A stretch of 64,000 bases of DNA, taken from positions 620,001 through 684,000 of the forward strand of contig NZ_CP126994.1 of assembly GCF_030252425.1 (NCBI RefSeq). The letters run 5' to 3'. How positions within the stretch are numbered: position 1 is the first letter of the stretch; each line of letters begins with the position of its first letter. The notes under the pieces are model-generated. The model worked only from the letters and a program-made list of their open reading frames with translations. It ran no database searches and was not told the origin of the DNA. Of this stretch, positions 1-8,862 are shown piece by piece. The translations under genes and the position numbers were made by a program. The stretch comes from Acidisoma sp. PAMC 29798 (GTDB lineage: Bacteria > Pseudomonadota > Alphaproteobacteria > Acetobacterales > Acetobacteraceae).

Positions 1-1
1 C

Positions 2-1006
2 GCTTCCCAGATCGATGCCAGCATCGCGGCCTATGGCGGCGATCTCGGCATGACCCACACGGTTGTCTTCGGCGGCGTCAGCCAAGTGCATCAGGTCTCG
101 GCCATGCGCCGTGGCGTCGATTTCCTCATCGCCACGCCGGGCCGGTTGCTCGACCTCGTCAGCCAGGGCCATATCGACCTCAGCCATACCGGCGTGCTGG
201 TGCTGGATGAAGCCGACCATATGCTCGACATGGGTTTCGTGAAGCCGATCCGTCAGGCCGTGGCCATGCTGCGCTCCGACCGCCAGACGCTGCTCTTCTC
301 CGCGACCATGCCGAGCGCCATCGCGACGCTGGCCGATGGCTTGCTGCGCGACCCTGCGAAGGTTGAGGTCACGCCGCCTTCCACCACCGTCTCCCGCATC
401 GGCCAGACCGTGATGTTCACGGACCCCGAGAATAAGCTGAAGCTGATCCAGTTGCTGGTGAAGCCGGCCGAAGTCAGCCGCGCCATTGTCTTCACGCTGA
501 CGAAGAGCACGGCCAACAAGGTCGCGGAGGCGCTGACCCTCGCGGGCTCCCCCGCCGAGGCGATCCACGGCAACAAGTCGCAGGGCCAGCGCGAGCGGGC
601 GCTTGCCGGCTTCAAGTCGGGCGCCGTGCGCGTTCTTGTCGCGACGGACCTCGCGTCACGCGGCATCGACGTCGATGACGTGAGCCATGTCTTCAACTTC
701 GACATGCCCAATATCGCAGAGAGCTATGTCCACCGCATCGGCCGCACGGCGCGTGCCGGGCGCGAAGGCCTGGCCGTGTCGCTGTGCGAGCCCGAGCACC
801 GCGCCTGGCTGCATGCGATCGAGCGGACGATCGGCCAGCCGGTGCCGATGTCGACTGATCATCCGTATCACTCCGAGGCGGCGCGGCTGTCCACGATGAA
901 GGCGCCGATCCTGGGTGGCGGCAAGCGTCCCCAGGGTGGCCACGCCCCGCGCGGCCAGCAGCAGGCCGCCAAGCCCGCGCGGGGCCAGTATCGCCACCCG
1001 CGCTAA
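2..1006 (+). CDS. DEAD-box ATP-dependent RNA helicase, RhlE-like (5' truncated by window edge)
   Basis: ATP-dependent RNA helicase, probably for ribosome assembly or mRNA turnover. The frame is open from base 2, so the N-terminus (Q motif, Walker A GxGKT, motif Ia) lies outside the window. Visible motifs in order are TPGR (Ib), DEAD (II, VLDEADHML), SAT (III, LLFSATMP), the second RecA-like domain with LVATDLASRGID (V), and HRIGRTARAG (VI). The C-terminal tail is Gly/Arg/Gln-rich and basic, as in RhlE-type helicases. Its stop codon overlaps the stop of the convergent TPR gene by 4 nt. The subfamily name is an inference; the DEAD-box call is firm. Confidence 0.93.
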   Translation, partial: ASQIDASIAAYGGDLGMTHTVVFGGVSQVHQVSAMRRGVDFLIATPGRLLDLVSQGHIDLSHTGVLVLDEADHMLDMGFVKPIRQAVAMLRSDRQTLLFSATMPSAIATLADGLLRDPAKVEVTPPSTTVSRIGQTVMFTDPENKLKLIQLLVKPAEVSRAIVFTLTKSTANKVAEALTLAGSPAEAIHGNKSQGQRERALAGFKSGAVRVLVATDLASRGIDVDDVSHVFNFDMPNIAESYVHRIGRTARAGREGLAVSLCEPEHRAWLHAIERTIGQPVPMSTDHPYHSEAARLSTMKAPILGGGKRPQGGHAPRGQQQAAKPARGQYRHPR

Positions 1007-2418
1007 ACAGGACTCGCCCTGGGCGGCGTAGGCCGCCCAGCCAGCGCCGGGGTTTGCATGGCCAGCGCGTGCAGATCACGCGTGACCTCCGCCATGACCG
1101 ACCCCCAGTCGCCCGGCTGTGGCTGGCGATACAGGCGCAGAGACGGATACCAGGGGCTGTCCCGCCGCCCCCTGATCCATCGCCAGCAGGAATCGAATCG
1201 GTTCAGCAGCCAGACCGGCGTGCCAATTGCGCCGGCCAGATGGACCACGGCGGTATCGACTGCGATGACAAGGTCCAGATTGGCCATCAGGGCGGCGGTG
1301 TCGGCGAAATCCTCCACGTCTTGCATGACCTCGATCAGTGGAAAGCCAGCTGGTGCCGGCAGGCCGGCCTTCTGCAGACTCACGAACCGCACCCCCGGCA
1401 GGTCGAACAATGGCGCGAGATAGCGCGGATCCATTGAGCGTCTGCGATCGATGGCGGCGAAGGCGGGGGCGTGGGAATAGGCTTCGCCCGCCCAGGCCAG
1501 GCCGACCCGCAGGCCTGGTGGAACCGTTGCCGCCAGACGCACCCGCCATTCGGCGCGAAGCGCGGCATCGGCCGTGACGTAAGAGGGCGCACTCGGAATG
1601 GTGTCGATCGTCGTGCCCAATGCGAAGGGCATGCTCTGCGCGGGGCAATGCAGGTCGAAGTTCGGAAGATCTTCGCCCGCAACGGCGATCTGGCCGATCC
1701 CGGTCACCCCCCGCAGCAGCCGGACGAGCGGTTTCTGAACCTCGGTAATGACCTTCAAGCCGCGCGTCTCGGCCAGCCGCCCGAAGCGGCAGAATTGGAG
1801 CGTGTCACCGAAGCCGCCTTCGATATGCACCAGCAACCGTCGGCCCGGCGCGGCCTCCCCGTGCCAACGCGGTTGAGGGAAGGTGCGATAGGACGCAATC
1901 ATCACGGGCGTTTGCCATCGCCGTTCATAGGCGGCCCAGCCCGCCGCCAGCTCGCCCGTCCGCAGCAGCGCGAGACCGAGACTGACATGGGCCGACGCAG
2001 TCTCGGGCCGGAGTTCGATCCCCCTGCGGTAAGCGGCGATGGCGTCAGTCAAGCGCCCCTCGAATTCGAGGGCGCAGCCGAGGTTGAGGTAGGTGTCCGC
2101 GTCGTTCGGCGCCAGGACAGCTTCATCGCGAAAGGCCTGGGCGGCCTCGCTCACACGGCCCAGATCCAGCAACGCGCGGCCGAGATTAAAATGCGTGCCC
2201 GGATGATTGGGGGCAAGATGGATCGCCTGCCGATAGGCGACGGCGGCCTCTTCCGGCCGCTCCAACCGCATCAGGGCATTGCCGAGGTTGCGGTGAATTC
2301 TCGGATCCTGCGGCGCGAGCACTGACGCGCCCCGGTAGCCCGCGGCGGCCTCATCGAAGCGGCCGGCATTCTCAAGCGCGATGGCGAGGTTATTGGCGGT
2401 GATCGCATCTGGCGTCAT
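1003..2418 (-). CDS. TPR-repeat protein with C-terminal GT9/GT41-like glycosyltransferase domain
   Basis: 471 residues. The N-terminal ~170 residues are tandem tetratricopeptide repeats, with recurring patterns such as NLGNALMRL, FNLGRALLDLGR and NLGCALEFEGR followed by AIxLxP-type helices. From about residue 190 a GT-B-like domain begins with LLVHIEGGFGDTLQFCRF and ends with DLVIAVDTAVVHLAGAIGTPVW, the donor-binding signature of heptosyltransferase/O-GlcNAc-transferase-like proteins. TPR+GT proteins of this layout commonly modify proteins or glycans, but the acceptor cannot be deduced here. No signal peptide, so cytoplasmic. It stands alone; the upstream gap to the DUF427 gene is 65 nt. Confidence 0.85.
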   Translation of the reverse strand: MTPDAITANNLAIALENAGRFDEAAAGYRGASVLAPQDPRIHRNLGNALMRLERPEEAAVAYRQAIHLAPNHPGTHFNLGRALLDLGRVSEAAQAFRDEAVLAPNDADTYLNLGCALEFEGRLTDAIAAYRRGIELRPETASAHVSLGLALLRTGELAAGWAAYERRWQTPVMIASYRTFPQPRWHGEAAPGRRLLVHIEGGFGDTLQFCRFGRLAETRGLKVITEVQKPLVRLLRGVTGIGQIAVAGEDLPNFDLHCPAQSMPFALGTTIDTIPSAPSYVTADAALRAEWRVRLAATVPPGLRVGLAWAGEAYSHAPAFAAIDRRRSMDPRYLAPLFDLPGVRFVSLQKAGLPAPAGFPLIEVMQDVEDFADTAALMANLDLVIAVDTAVVHLAGAIGTPVWLLNRFDSCWRWIRGRRDSPWYPSLRLYRQPQPGDWGSVMAEVTRDLHALAMQTPALAGRPTPPRASPV

Positions 2419-2483
2419 GGGTCCGCTGTTCTGGACTCATGACACTTAGGGAATCGTTACCCCCTGATGCAGGATGATCTGAT

Positions 2484-2762
2484 TTAGGAGACGGTGACGC
2501 CCTTCCAGAAGGCGACCCGATCCTTGATGTTCGCGGCGGCGTCCTTGGGCTCGGGATAGTACCAGACGGCATCGGCGTTCGTCTTACCGCCGACTTCAAG
2601 GCTGTAGTAATGCGCGGTCCCTTTCCAGGGGCAAACACTGGTGAGTGCGCTCGGCTTGAGCACGTCTTGCCGCAGTGACGCGGCAGGGAAGTAGGCATTG
2701 CCCTCGACGGTCACGATGTCGTCGCTTTCGGCAATGGTCTGGTTGTTCCAGGTAGCTTTCAT
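2484..2762 (-). CDS. DUF427 domain-containing protein
   Basis: 92 residues, typical of a single DUF427 domain: MKATWNNQTIAESDD start, central FPAASL and CPWKGTAHYYSL, and C-terminal FWKGVTV. The CPWKG.A.YY core is the hallmark. Its biochemical role is unknown in the family; a small beta-barrel fold is known. Cytoplasmic. A family B palindromic repeat sits about 100 nt upstream, between this gene and phhB. Confidence 0.88.
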   Translation of the reverse strand: MKATWNNQTIAESDDIVTVEGNAYFPAASLRQDVLKPSALTSVCPWKGTAHYYSLEVGGKTNADAVWYYPEPKDAAANIKDRVAFWKGVTVS

Positions 2763-2863
2763 AGCGTCGTTCCTTTCGATGATGCGTGATTGAGCGTCGC
2801 ATGGCCCGGGCCGGAGGCGAAGCCAGAGTCCGGCAACAAGGTCGTGATGCGTTTCTTCACCAT

Positions 2864-2893
2864 GTAGGGCGAAAAAGCGCAGCGCCTTCCGCC
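2864..2893 (+). repeat. Family B dispersed palindromic repeat, copy 1
   Basis: About 30 nt in the gap between the DUF427 gene and phhB. It begins GTAGGGCG, has a central AAAGCGCAGCGC and ends TTCCGCC, so GGCGRAA...TTCCGCC forms the stem. The same pattern occurs at 16967-16995 (minus orientation), 27785-27814 and 35369-35398. Confidence 0.7.
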
Positions 2894-2909
2894 ACCCTGG
2901 GCGTTTAAG

Positions 2910-3248
2910 TCAGCCTTCCCCCAAGCCATCGATCCGCGCGGCAACGACGAAATCCGTGCGATGCAATCCGCCGATGGCATGGGTATGCAGCGAAACTTTC
3001 ACGAAACCCCAGCCAAAGGCGATGTCGGGGTGATGTCCGGCGGCTTCCGCCACATCGCCCACGCGGTTCACGAAAGCGAGGGCCGTCGCGAAATCGGGAA
3101 ACTTCCACTCGCGTTCGATGCGGGAGGGCGCGGCCGCCAGATGCCACCCTGGCACCTCCGGCAGCAGCGCTGTGATGCCGGCAAGATCCAGCGGCGGCAT
3201 GCCGCCGTGGCAGGGCACGCAGTGTTCCTGGGCGAGCATGGTGGACAT
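2910..3248 (-). CDS. phhB: Pterin-4a-carbinolamine dehydratase
   Basis: 112 residues. Dehydrates 4a-hydroxytetrahydrobiopterin, recycling the cofactor of aromatic amino acid hydroxylases; some family members also act as a transcriptional coactivator. The active-site region EAAGHHPDIAFGWGFVKVSL carries the conserved His-His pair and the following W/V strand, then a third His in LHTHAIGGL. The N-terminal EHCVPCHGGMPPL is the extended form seen in proteobacteria. No phenylalanine hydroxylase gene is adjacent, so the partner lies elsewhere or the enzyme has another role. Confidence 0.92.
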   Translation of the reverse strand: MSTMLAQEHCVPCHGGMPPLDLAGITALLPEVPGWHLAAAPSRIEREWKFPDFATALAFVNRVGDVAEAAGHHPDIAFGWGFVKVSLHTHAIGGLHRTDFVVAARIDGLGEG

Positions 3249-3461
3249 GGTCTTTCCCTTTGTGATGCGCCCAGCCGCGCCGGGCTCTGCCGCCCTTCAA
3301 GGTGGCGCGCCATCTTATACGACAGCGGCGATCGATGTCGTGTCACACCCGGCGCGCTTGGGACCCCGCCGCGCTTGGGGCGGCCTATGCGAAGGCCCCG
3401 CTCGCGGATTAGGGTCCCGGCCGACGCGGCGTAGCCGTCAGAGAGACGAGGAGGACACATC

Positions 3462-4907
3462 ATGAGTGATCACGCAGCAGCCGGAACGGCGGAACTGGGC
3501 GTTCTGGGCTTGGCCGTCATGGGCGCGAATCTCGCCCGCAACGCCGCCCGCAAGGGCTTCGAGGTCGCGCTGTTCAACCGCAATCACGAGCGCACCGATA
3601 AGCTGATGGCTGAACACGGCCATGAAGGAAAGTTCGTCGCGACTAAGTCGGTCGCCGATTTCGTTGCGGCCCTCGCGAAGCCCCGCGCCATCATCATCAT
3701 GGTCAAGGCCGGAAAGCCGGTCGATGACATGATCGCCGAACTGTCCGAGCATCTGGACGCCGAAGACATCATCATCGACGGCGGCAATTCGCTGTTCACC
3801 GATACCAGCCGCCGCTTCAAGGAATGCCAGGCGAAGAACATCCGCTTCATCGGCATGGGCATTTCTGGCGGCGAAGAGGGCGCACTCGAAGGCCCGAGCA
3901 TGATGCCGGGCGGCGAGCGCTCGGCCTATGACCACATCGCGCCGATGGTCACCAAGATGGCCGTGACGGTCGAGGGCACGCCGTGCTGCACCTATATCGG
4001 CACTGAAGGCGCCGGCCATTACGTCAAGATGGTGCATAACGGCATCGAATACGCCGATATGCAGCTCATCACCGAAGCCTATGACATGATGAAGACGCTC
4101 TATGGCCTCGACGCCGCGGCCATGGCCGAGATCTTCACCGAGTGGAAGGCCGGCGACCTCGATTCATATCTGATCGAAATCACCGCCGCCGTGCTGCGCA
4201 AGACGGACGACACCGGCAAGCCGCTGGTCGATGCGATCGTGGATGAAGCCGAGCAGAAGGGCACCGGCCGCTGGACGGCGCAATCCGCCCTCGACCTCGG
4301 CGTGCCTGTCACCGCCATTACCGAGGCGGTCTATGCCCGCGCCCTGTCCGGTCGTCGCGGCATGCGCGGCGAGGCCGAGAAAAAGTACCCGCATCCGGCA
4401 GTGGCCATTCGCAAGCCCGAGAAGGCCGAGATCGACGCTATCCGAGACGCGCTCTATGCCTCCAAGATCGTCGCCTATGCCCAGGGCTTCGAGCAGATGA
4501 CGGTCGCCGCCCAGCAGTTCGGCTGGGAACTGCACCTGGGCGAAATCTCCACCATCTGGCGCGGCGGCTGCATCATCCGCGCCCGCTTCCTCGACCGCAT
4601 CAAGGAAGCCTATGACCGCGACCCCAAGCTGTCGAACCTGCTGCTCGACGACTATTTCCGGGACGCGGTGGTGAAGGCCGAGGCCGCTTGGCGTCAGGTC
4701 ATCGTGCGGGCCGTTCAGAACGGCGTGGCGGTGCCGGCCTTCTCCTCGGCGCTTGCCTATTATGACGGTCTGCGTCGGGCGCGGGGACCGGCCAATCTGC
4801 TCCAGGGTCTGCGCGATTACTTCGGCGCCCATACCTATCGTCGCCTGGATAAGGACGGCAGCTTCCACACCCGGTGGAGCCAGGACGGCAGCGAAATCGA
4901 GGCTTAG
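3462..4907 (+). CDS. gnd: 6-phosphogluconate dehydrogenase, decarboxylating
   Basis: 481 residues, the long dimeric form. Oxidises and decarboxylates 6-phosphogluconate to ribulose 5-phosphate with NADP, the second oxidative step of the pentose phosphate pathway. The N-terminal dinucleotide fold is GVLGLAVMGANLARN (residues 12-27) with NR at 39-40. The substrate region has GGNS (108-110) and GISGGEEGALEGPSMMPGG (133-151). Catalytic Lys189 and Glu196 lie in HYVKMVHNGIEY. A strong GAGGAGG ribosome binding site precedes the ATG. Monocistronic; a family A cloverleaf repeat follows 49 nt after the stop. Confidence 0.97.
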   Translation: MSDHAAAGTAELGVLGLAVMGANLARNAARKGFEVALFNRNHERTDKLMAEHGHEGKFVATKSVADFVAALAKPRAIIIMVKAGKPVDDMIAELSEHLDAEDIIIDGGNSLFTDTSRRFKECQAKNIRFIGMGISGGEEGALEGPSMMPGGERSAYDHIAPMVTKMAVTVEGTPCCTYIGTEGAGHYVKMVHNGIEYADMQLITEAYDMMKTLYGLDAAAMAEIFTEWKAGDLDSYLIEITAAVLRKTDDTGKPLVDAIVDEAEQKGTGRWTAQSALDLGVPVTAITEAVYARALSGRRGMRGEAEKKYPHPAVAIRKPEKAEIDAIRDALYASKIVAYAQGFEQMTVAAQQFGWELHLGEISTIWRGGCIIRARFLDRIKEAYDRDPKLSNLLLDDYFRDAVVKAEAAWRQVIVRAVQNGVAVPAFSSALAYYDGLRRARGPANLLQGLRDYFGAHTYRRLDKDGSFHTRWSQDGSEIEA

Positions 4908-4956
4908 CCTTTGATCACGCATGACGGGTTCGGGTTGATCCGTCGTACCCGTCTCC

Positions 4957-5043
4957 CGTCATGGCACGCGAAGGCGTGCCATCCACGCCTTGCCTTCGTT
5001 TCGCAAGGAAGGCGTGGATGCTCTGCCTTCGCAGAGCATGACG
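4957..5043. repeat. Family A composite palindrome: outer stem closing three hairpins
   Basis: An 87-nt element read directly from the sequence. Outer stem CGTCAT 4957-4962 pairs with ATGACG 5038-5043. Arm 1 is GGCACGC 4963-4969 with GCGTGCC 4974-4980. Arm 2 is ATCCACGCCTT 4981-4991 with AAGGCGTGGAT 5009-5019. Arm 3 is GCTCTGC 5020-5026 with GCAGAGC 5031-5037. The four helices abut with no unpaired junction base. It lies between gnd and the MFS gene and contains two in-frame ATG codons (4990, 5038) that are therefore unlikely starts of the MFS protein. Confidence 0.85.
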
Positions 5044-5103
5044 CAGTGCGCGGAGCGCGATAGCCTGTTTGGCCGCAGCGCGAAGCGGGCTCCTCCAGAC
5101 GGC

Positions 5104-6534
5104 GTGCCGGCCCCCGACAAAGGGGCCCGGCGCGGTCTGCCCGCCGAAATGCGCGTCACGGCGCTGATCGTGGCAACCGCGCTGTTCATGCAGAACCTCG
5201 ATTCTACCGTGGTTTCCACGGCCCTGCCGGCGATGGCGAAAGCCTTCGACGTGGCGCCGGTGACGATGAACATCGTCATCACCTCCTACCTCGTCAGCCT
5301 GGCCGCCTTCATTCCGGCGAGCGGCTGGGTGGCGGATCGCTATGGCGCGCGGCAGGTGTTCCGCGCCGCCATCATCGTCTTCACGCTGGCTTCCGTGCTC
5401 TGCGGCATCTCGACCAGCCTCGGCATGCTCATCGGCGCGCGCATCCTGCAAGGCCTGGGCGGCGCCATGATGGTGCCGGTCGGGCGGTTGCTTCTGCTGC
5501 GCCGGGTCGGCAAGGCGGACCTCATCGCGGCGATGTCCTGGCTGACCATGCCGGCGCTGCTCGGCCCCGTCATCGGTCCGCCCGTCGGCGGTTTCCTGGT
5601 GACCACACTCTCCTGGCACTGGATTTTCGACATCAATATCCCGATCGGCATCGTCGGTGTCGCGGCCATCACCATGCTGATCAAACGGGACGACAAGACC
5701 GAAAAGACGCATTTCGACATCCTCGGCCAGATCCTCGCCGGCACGGCCATGGCCGGGATCATCATGGGCTGCTCGTCCTTTGGGCGCGGCGCTCTGCCAC
5801 CCGTAGCCGCTGTCGCCTTGATCGCCATCGGCGCCATGGCCGCCTTGGGCTACGTGGTTCACGGGCGCCGCTATCCGCATCCGCTGCTCGACCTGACGCT
5901 GCTGCGGATCCCGACCTTCGCGACCTCGGTGATTGCCGGATCGCTGTTTCGGGTCGGCGTCGGGGCGCTGCCCTTCCTGCTGCCGCTGATGCTGCAATTG
6001 GGCTTCGGGCTGTCGCCCTTCCGCAGCGGCATGATCACCTTCGTCTCAGCCGCCGGCGCCCTGGTCATGAAGCCGATCGTGAAGCCGTTGCTGCACCGCT
6101 TCGGCTTTCGCACCGTCCTCTCCCTCAACGGCGGCATCGCCGCAGTCGTGGTGGGTCTATCCGCCGCCTTCCGCCCGTCCTGGCCGATCGCCCTGATCTA
6201 TGTCGTTCTGCTGGTCGGCGGCATTTTCCGCTCGGTGCAATTCACCGCCTATAACACCATCGCCTATGCCGATATTCCGCCCCTGCGGATGAGCCAGGCG
6301 ACCAGCCTCTACAGCACCTTGCAGCAGCTGTCGCTGACGCTCGGGGTCACGCTCGGCGCCGCCGTGCTCGCGGTGTCAGGCCTCCTCGGCGGACGCACGC
6401 ACCCGGCCCTCGGCGACTTTTCCATAGCCTTCGTGGCGGTCGGCCTCGTCATGCTGCCGGCCGCCTTCCTCGCCCTGCGGCTGCCGGACGAGGCGGGGGA
6501 TGAGATGTCCGGCCATCATCCGTCGGCCCGCTAA
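5104..6534 (+). CDS. MFS drug/multidrug transporter, DHA2-like
   Basis: Inner-membrane proton-driven exporter of the major facilitator superfamily. TM1 begins at MRVTALIVATALFMQNLDSTVVSTALPAMA. Motif A appears as GWVADRYGARQVF and motif C as GPVIGPPVGGFL, with many further hydrophobic segments suggesting about 14 helices, the DHA2 (EmrB/QacA-like) layout. The start is uncertain. In-frame ATGs at 4990 and 5038 fall inside the family A palindrome, so I place it at GTG 5104; ATG 5149, directly before TM1, is equally possible. The substrate is unknown. Single gene, not linked to a membrane-fusion protein. Confidence 0.85.
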   Translation: MPAPDKGARRGLPAEMRVTALIVATALFMQNLDSTVVSTALPAMAKAFDVAPVTMNIVITSYLVSLAAFIPASGWVADRYGARQVFRAAIIVFTLASVLCGISTSLGMLIGARILQGLGGAMMVPVGRLLLLRRVGKADLIAAMSWLTMPALLGPVIGPPVGGFLVTTLSWHWIFDINIPIGIVGVAAITMLIKRDDKTEKTHFDILGQILAGTAMAGIIMGCSSFGRGALPPVAAVALIAIGAMAALGYVVHGRRYPHPLLDLTLLRIPTFATSVIAGSLFRVGVGALPFLLPLMLQLGFGLSPFRSGMITFVSAAGALVMKPIVKPLLHRFGFRTVLSLNGGIAAVVVGLSAAFRPSWPIALIYVVLLVGGIFRSVQFTAYNTIAYADIPPLRMSQATSLYSTLQQLSLTLGVTLGAAVLAVSGLLGGRTHPALGDFSIAFVAVGLVMLPAAFLALRLPDEAGDEMSGHHPSAR

Positions 6535-6543
6535 GGCGGTTCG

Positions 6544-7494
6544 CTAAAGCTGGGGGTTCGCCGCCAGGAAGCCGCGAACCTGGTCGATTGCGAGGCTGGT
6601 GAGATCCAGCGTCTCGGTCAGCTCGTCCTGGGTGCCGAGATCCTCAGGCGTCGCACCTGCAGGTAAGGTAAAGCTCTGCTCCCCACCCGCGACCAGCCGC
6701 GTGTTGGGCCTGTGTTCCAGGCAGGTGATGATGACGGTGCCCTGACCCTTGGGGTGGAAACGCACACAATTGATCATGCCCTGATCCGCAGTGGGCGCGC
6801 TGCCCCCGGGGCCGAGATCCTTGGCGGCCACCACCGACATGGTGCCGAGACCGCGCTTGCTGGCCAGGAAATCACCCGGCGCCTGCACATCCAGCGACAC
6901 ATGATCCGTCGCGGCCTTCACCGTCGGGAAGATACGATACAGCAGCAGGCTGTTCCGTCCGACAAGCTTGGGATCGGCATGGGCGACCACTTCGTCATAG
7001 GCCCCGGATCCGCCGCGCGGATGGCCATCGACGCTGACCACCGTGACCGGCGTCGCACCATAGCGCAGCGTCTGCCCGGCCAAGGCGAGGATCTGGTCAT
7101 AAAGGGGCACGACAGGCCCGGGATGACCAAGCTGGGCGGCAAAGGCCATCTGGTCGTCGCAGCGCTGCTTGAGCACCATGTCGACGCCATTGGACCAGGC
7201 GATGGCGCCGCCGCTCATCGCGAAGGCAAATCGCGCCGTGCTACCGTTCTGCGTCAAGGCAAGGGTATCGCCGGTCACGGCATAGGTTGCGGATTGCTGC
7301 CCGGCCGGGGCCCCGGTGTCGATGACGGTGCCATCCGTGCGGAAAACCGCCACCTCCTGCGCACAATCACGATCCGGCCCCCAGGCGCCGATCAGCCCCT
7401 GTGGCGGATCGCTGCTTTGGGCGAGGGCTGCTTGCGGCACGATTGCGCCCATCAGCAGGGCGGCGAGCAGGGACAGGCTATGGAAGGCGCGCAT
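6544..7494 (-). CDS. Exported protein of unknown function
   Basis: 316 residues that I do not recognise. A clear signal peptide ends ...PQAALA before Q26. The mature N-terminal part (GLIGAWGPDRDC, then VFRTDGTVIDTG) resembles the small lipocalin-like or beta-barrel 'gene product in context of WD' type found in many exported unknowns. The second half has PVTVVSVDGHPRGG and a region with two separated cysteines (NCVRFH and ITCLEH). Predicted periplasmic. It is divergent from the exported DUF2147 protein across a 122-nt gap, so they may share a control region. Confidence 0.7.
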   Translation of the reverse strand: MRAFHSLSLLAALLMGAIVPQAALAQSSDPPQGLIGAWGPDRDCAQEVAVFRTDGTVIDTGAPAGQQSATYAVTGDTLALTQNGSTARFAFAMSGGAIAWSNGVDMVLKQRCDDQMAFAAQLGHPGPVVPLYDQILALAGQTLRYGATPVTVVSVDGHPRGGSGAYDEVVAHADPKLVGRNSLLLYRIFPTVKAATDHVSLDVQAPGDFLASKRGLGTMSVVAAKDLGPGGSAPTADQGMINCVRFHPKGQGTVIITCLEHRPNTRLVAGGEQSFTLPAGATPEDLGTQDELTETLDLTSLAIDQVRGFLAANPQL

Positions 7495-7616
7495 CGAAAC
7501 TCCTGGTCAACGTGACAAGGCTAGGCGTTTCGGTGGTGGCCGCCAAATCGGCCGGATGGACGGCCTTCGGAAATAGTTCCACAAAACGTGCGACCGTGGG
7601 CAAGGGGTGGATTGGC

Positions 7617-8096
7617 TTGACGAGCTATGTGACACGGTTTCTGGCCGGATTGCTGATTGCGGTGAGCGTGTTCAGCGTGCCGGCCGCCCTGGCCGATAAT
7701 CGCTCGGAGCCAGGCGCCTTGGGCTATTGGGAGACGGCCGACCACCAAGGCGTCGTGCAGATTTACACCTGCGGTGTAGATACCTTGTGCGGCGCCCTGG
7801 TCGGTATGGAGTTCGACCATCCCACTGACCCCATGCCGATGACATGGAACCATCGTCCGCAATGCGATTTTCCGTTCATCGGCAACCTGAAACAGCGCAG
7901 CAACGGCGCTTGGTTTGGCTCCATCACCAATCCCAAGAGCGGCAAGACCTACAACGCGCGGATCGAACTCGCTTCGCCCGGTGTGCTCAAGCTGCGCGGA
8001 TATCTGTTCGTCCCGGCTTTGGGCCAGACCGAAACCTGGACGCGCTTCCCGGGCGTGCCGCCAGCGGGTTGCCGCATGGCGGCGAGCGACTTCTAA
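7617..8096 (+). CDS. DUF2147 family exported protein
   Basis: 159 residues. The mature part GYWETADHQGVVQIYTCGVDTLCGALVG and the later NPKSGKTYNARIEL fit DUF2147, a periplasmic beta-barrel-like family of unknown role. The start is set at TTG 7617 because AAGGGG at 7602-7607 is correctly spaced and the resulting N-terminus (MTSYVTRFLAGLLIAVSVF...AALA) is a good signal peptide. The frame is open further upstream but that extension overlaps the start region of the divergent exported protein. Cysteines in TCGVDTLCG may form a disulfide. Confidence 0.82.
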   Translation: MTSYVTRFLAGLLIAVSVFSVPAALADNRSEPGALGYWETADHQGVVQIYTCGVDTLCGALVGMEFDHPTDPMPMTWNHRPQCDFPFIGNLKQRSNGAWFGSITNPKSGKTYNARIELASPGVLKLRGYLFVPALGQTETWTRFPGVPPAGCRMAASDF

Positions 8097-8151
8097 GCGT
8101 TCCTGTCTGGCTGTCGCCGGGGCGATTGCCGCTTTCTGAGGAGTGTCACGC

Positions 8152-8862
8152 ATGGCGACGACGACGGGCTTCCAGGCGCCGAGGATCAGGCAGACCGCCA
8201 TCCGCGACGAAAGTTTCGGCGGCGTCGTCTATCATATCGAGGGTGAGCTGGTCCCGAGCCTGACGGTCGAGCTTGATCGTGTGCCGGTCTATTTCGAGCA
8301 TCACGTCATGCTATGGAAGCAGCCTGCCGTGCAAATCGGCATCATGCCTCTGCGCGGCGCCATCAAGCGCATCATGGCGGGGATTCAAGTCATCGTCACC
8401 AAGGCCGAGGGGCCAGGCATGATCGCCTTCAGCCGGGACGGCGCCGGGCAGATCGTGCCGATCCACCTCGCGCACGGCCAATCCCTCGATGTGCGGGAGC
8501 ATCAGTTTCTCGCCGCGACCGCGAGCCTCGACTATACCTACCAGCGGGTGCGTGGATTCTCGAACATGCTGTTCGGGGGCAATGGTTTTTTCATCGACAC
8601 CTTCCGCGCCGGGGCGGGTGACGGCATCCTGTGGCTGCATGGCTATGGCAATGTGTTCGAGAAGATCTTGGCGCCAGGCGAATCGATCGACGTCGAACCC
8701 GGAGCCTGGGTCTATAAGGATCCCACGGTCGAGATGCGGACCAATGTGCAGAACCTCTCCACCGGTCTGCTCGCGAGCATGAGTTTCGTCACCAACCGCT
8801 TCACCGGTCCGGGGCGGTTGGGTCTGCAATCGATGTATTTGCATATGCCGACGGGCACGTGA
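8152..8862 (+). CDS. AIM24 family protein (TIGR00266-type)
   Basis: 236 residues of the AIM24/tryptophan RNA-binding attenuator-like beta-fold family. Signs are EGELVPSLTVELD, the GIMPLRGAIKRIMAG segment, REHQFLAAT, and the NMLFGGNGFFIDTFRAGAGDGILWLHGYGN core. The function is unknown in bacteria; the mitochondrial homologue affects inner membrane organisation. The start is ATG 8152 with GAGGAG 8 nt upstream; GTG 8143 is an alternative inside that RBS. Its stop overlaps the GTG start of the phzF-like gene (GTGA), implying translational coupling. Confidence 0.85.
   Translation: MATTTGFQAPRIRQTAIRDESFGGVVYHIEGELVPSLTVELDRVPVYFEHHVMLWKQPAVQIGIMPLRGAIKRIMAGIQVIVTKAEGPGMIAFSRDGAGQIVPIHLAHGQSLDVREHQFLAATASLDYTYQRVRGFSNMLFGGNGFFIDTFRAGAGDGILWLHGYGNVFEKILAPGESIDVEPGAWVYKDPTVEMRTNVQNLSTGLLASMSFVTNRFTGPGRLGLQSMYLHMPTGT

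Noticed and set aside
4990-5103. Upstream start codons for the first MFS gene
   Set aside because: The ATGs at 4990 and 5038 are part of the perfect cloverleaf repeat, and the resulting N-terminus is not MFS-like.
4915-5997. A 360-codon minus-strand open frame opposite the first MFS gene
   Set aside because: Same signature as other shadows of membrane proteins, and it runs through the family A palindrome.
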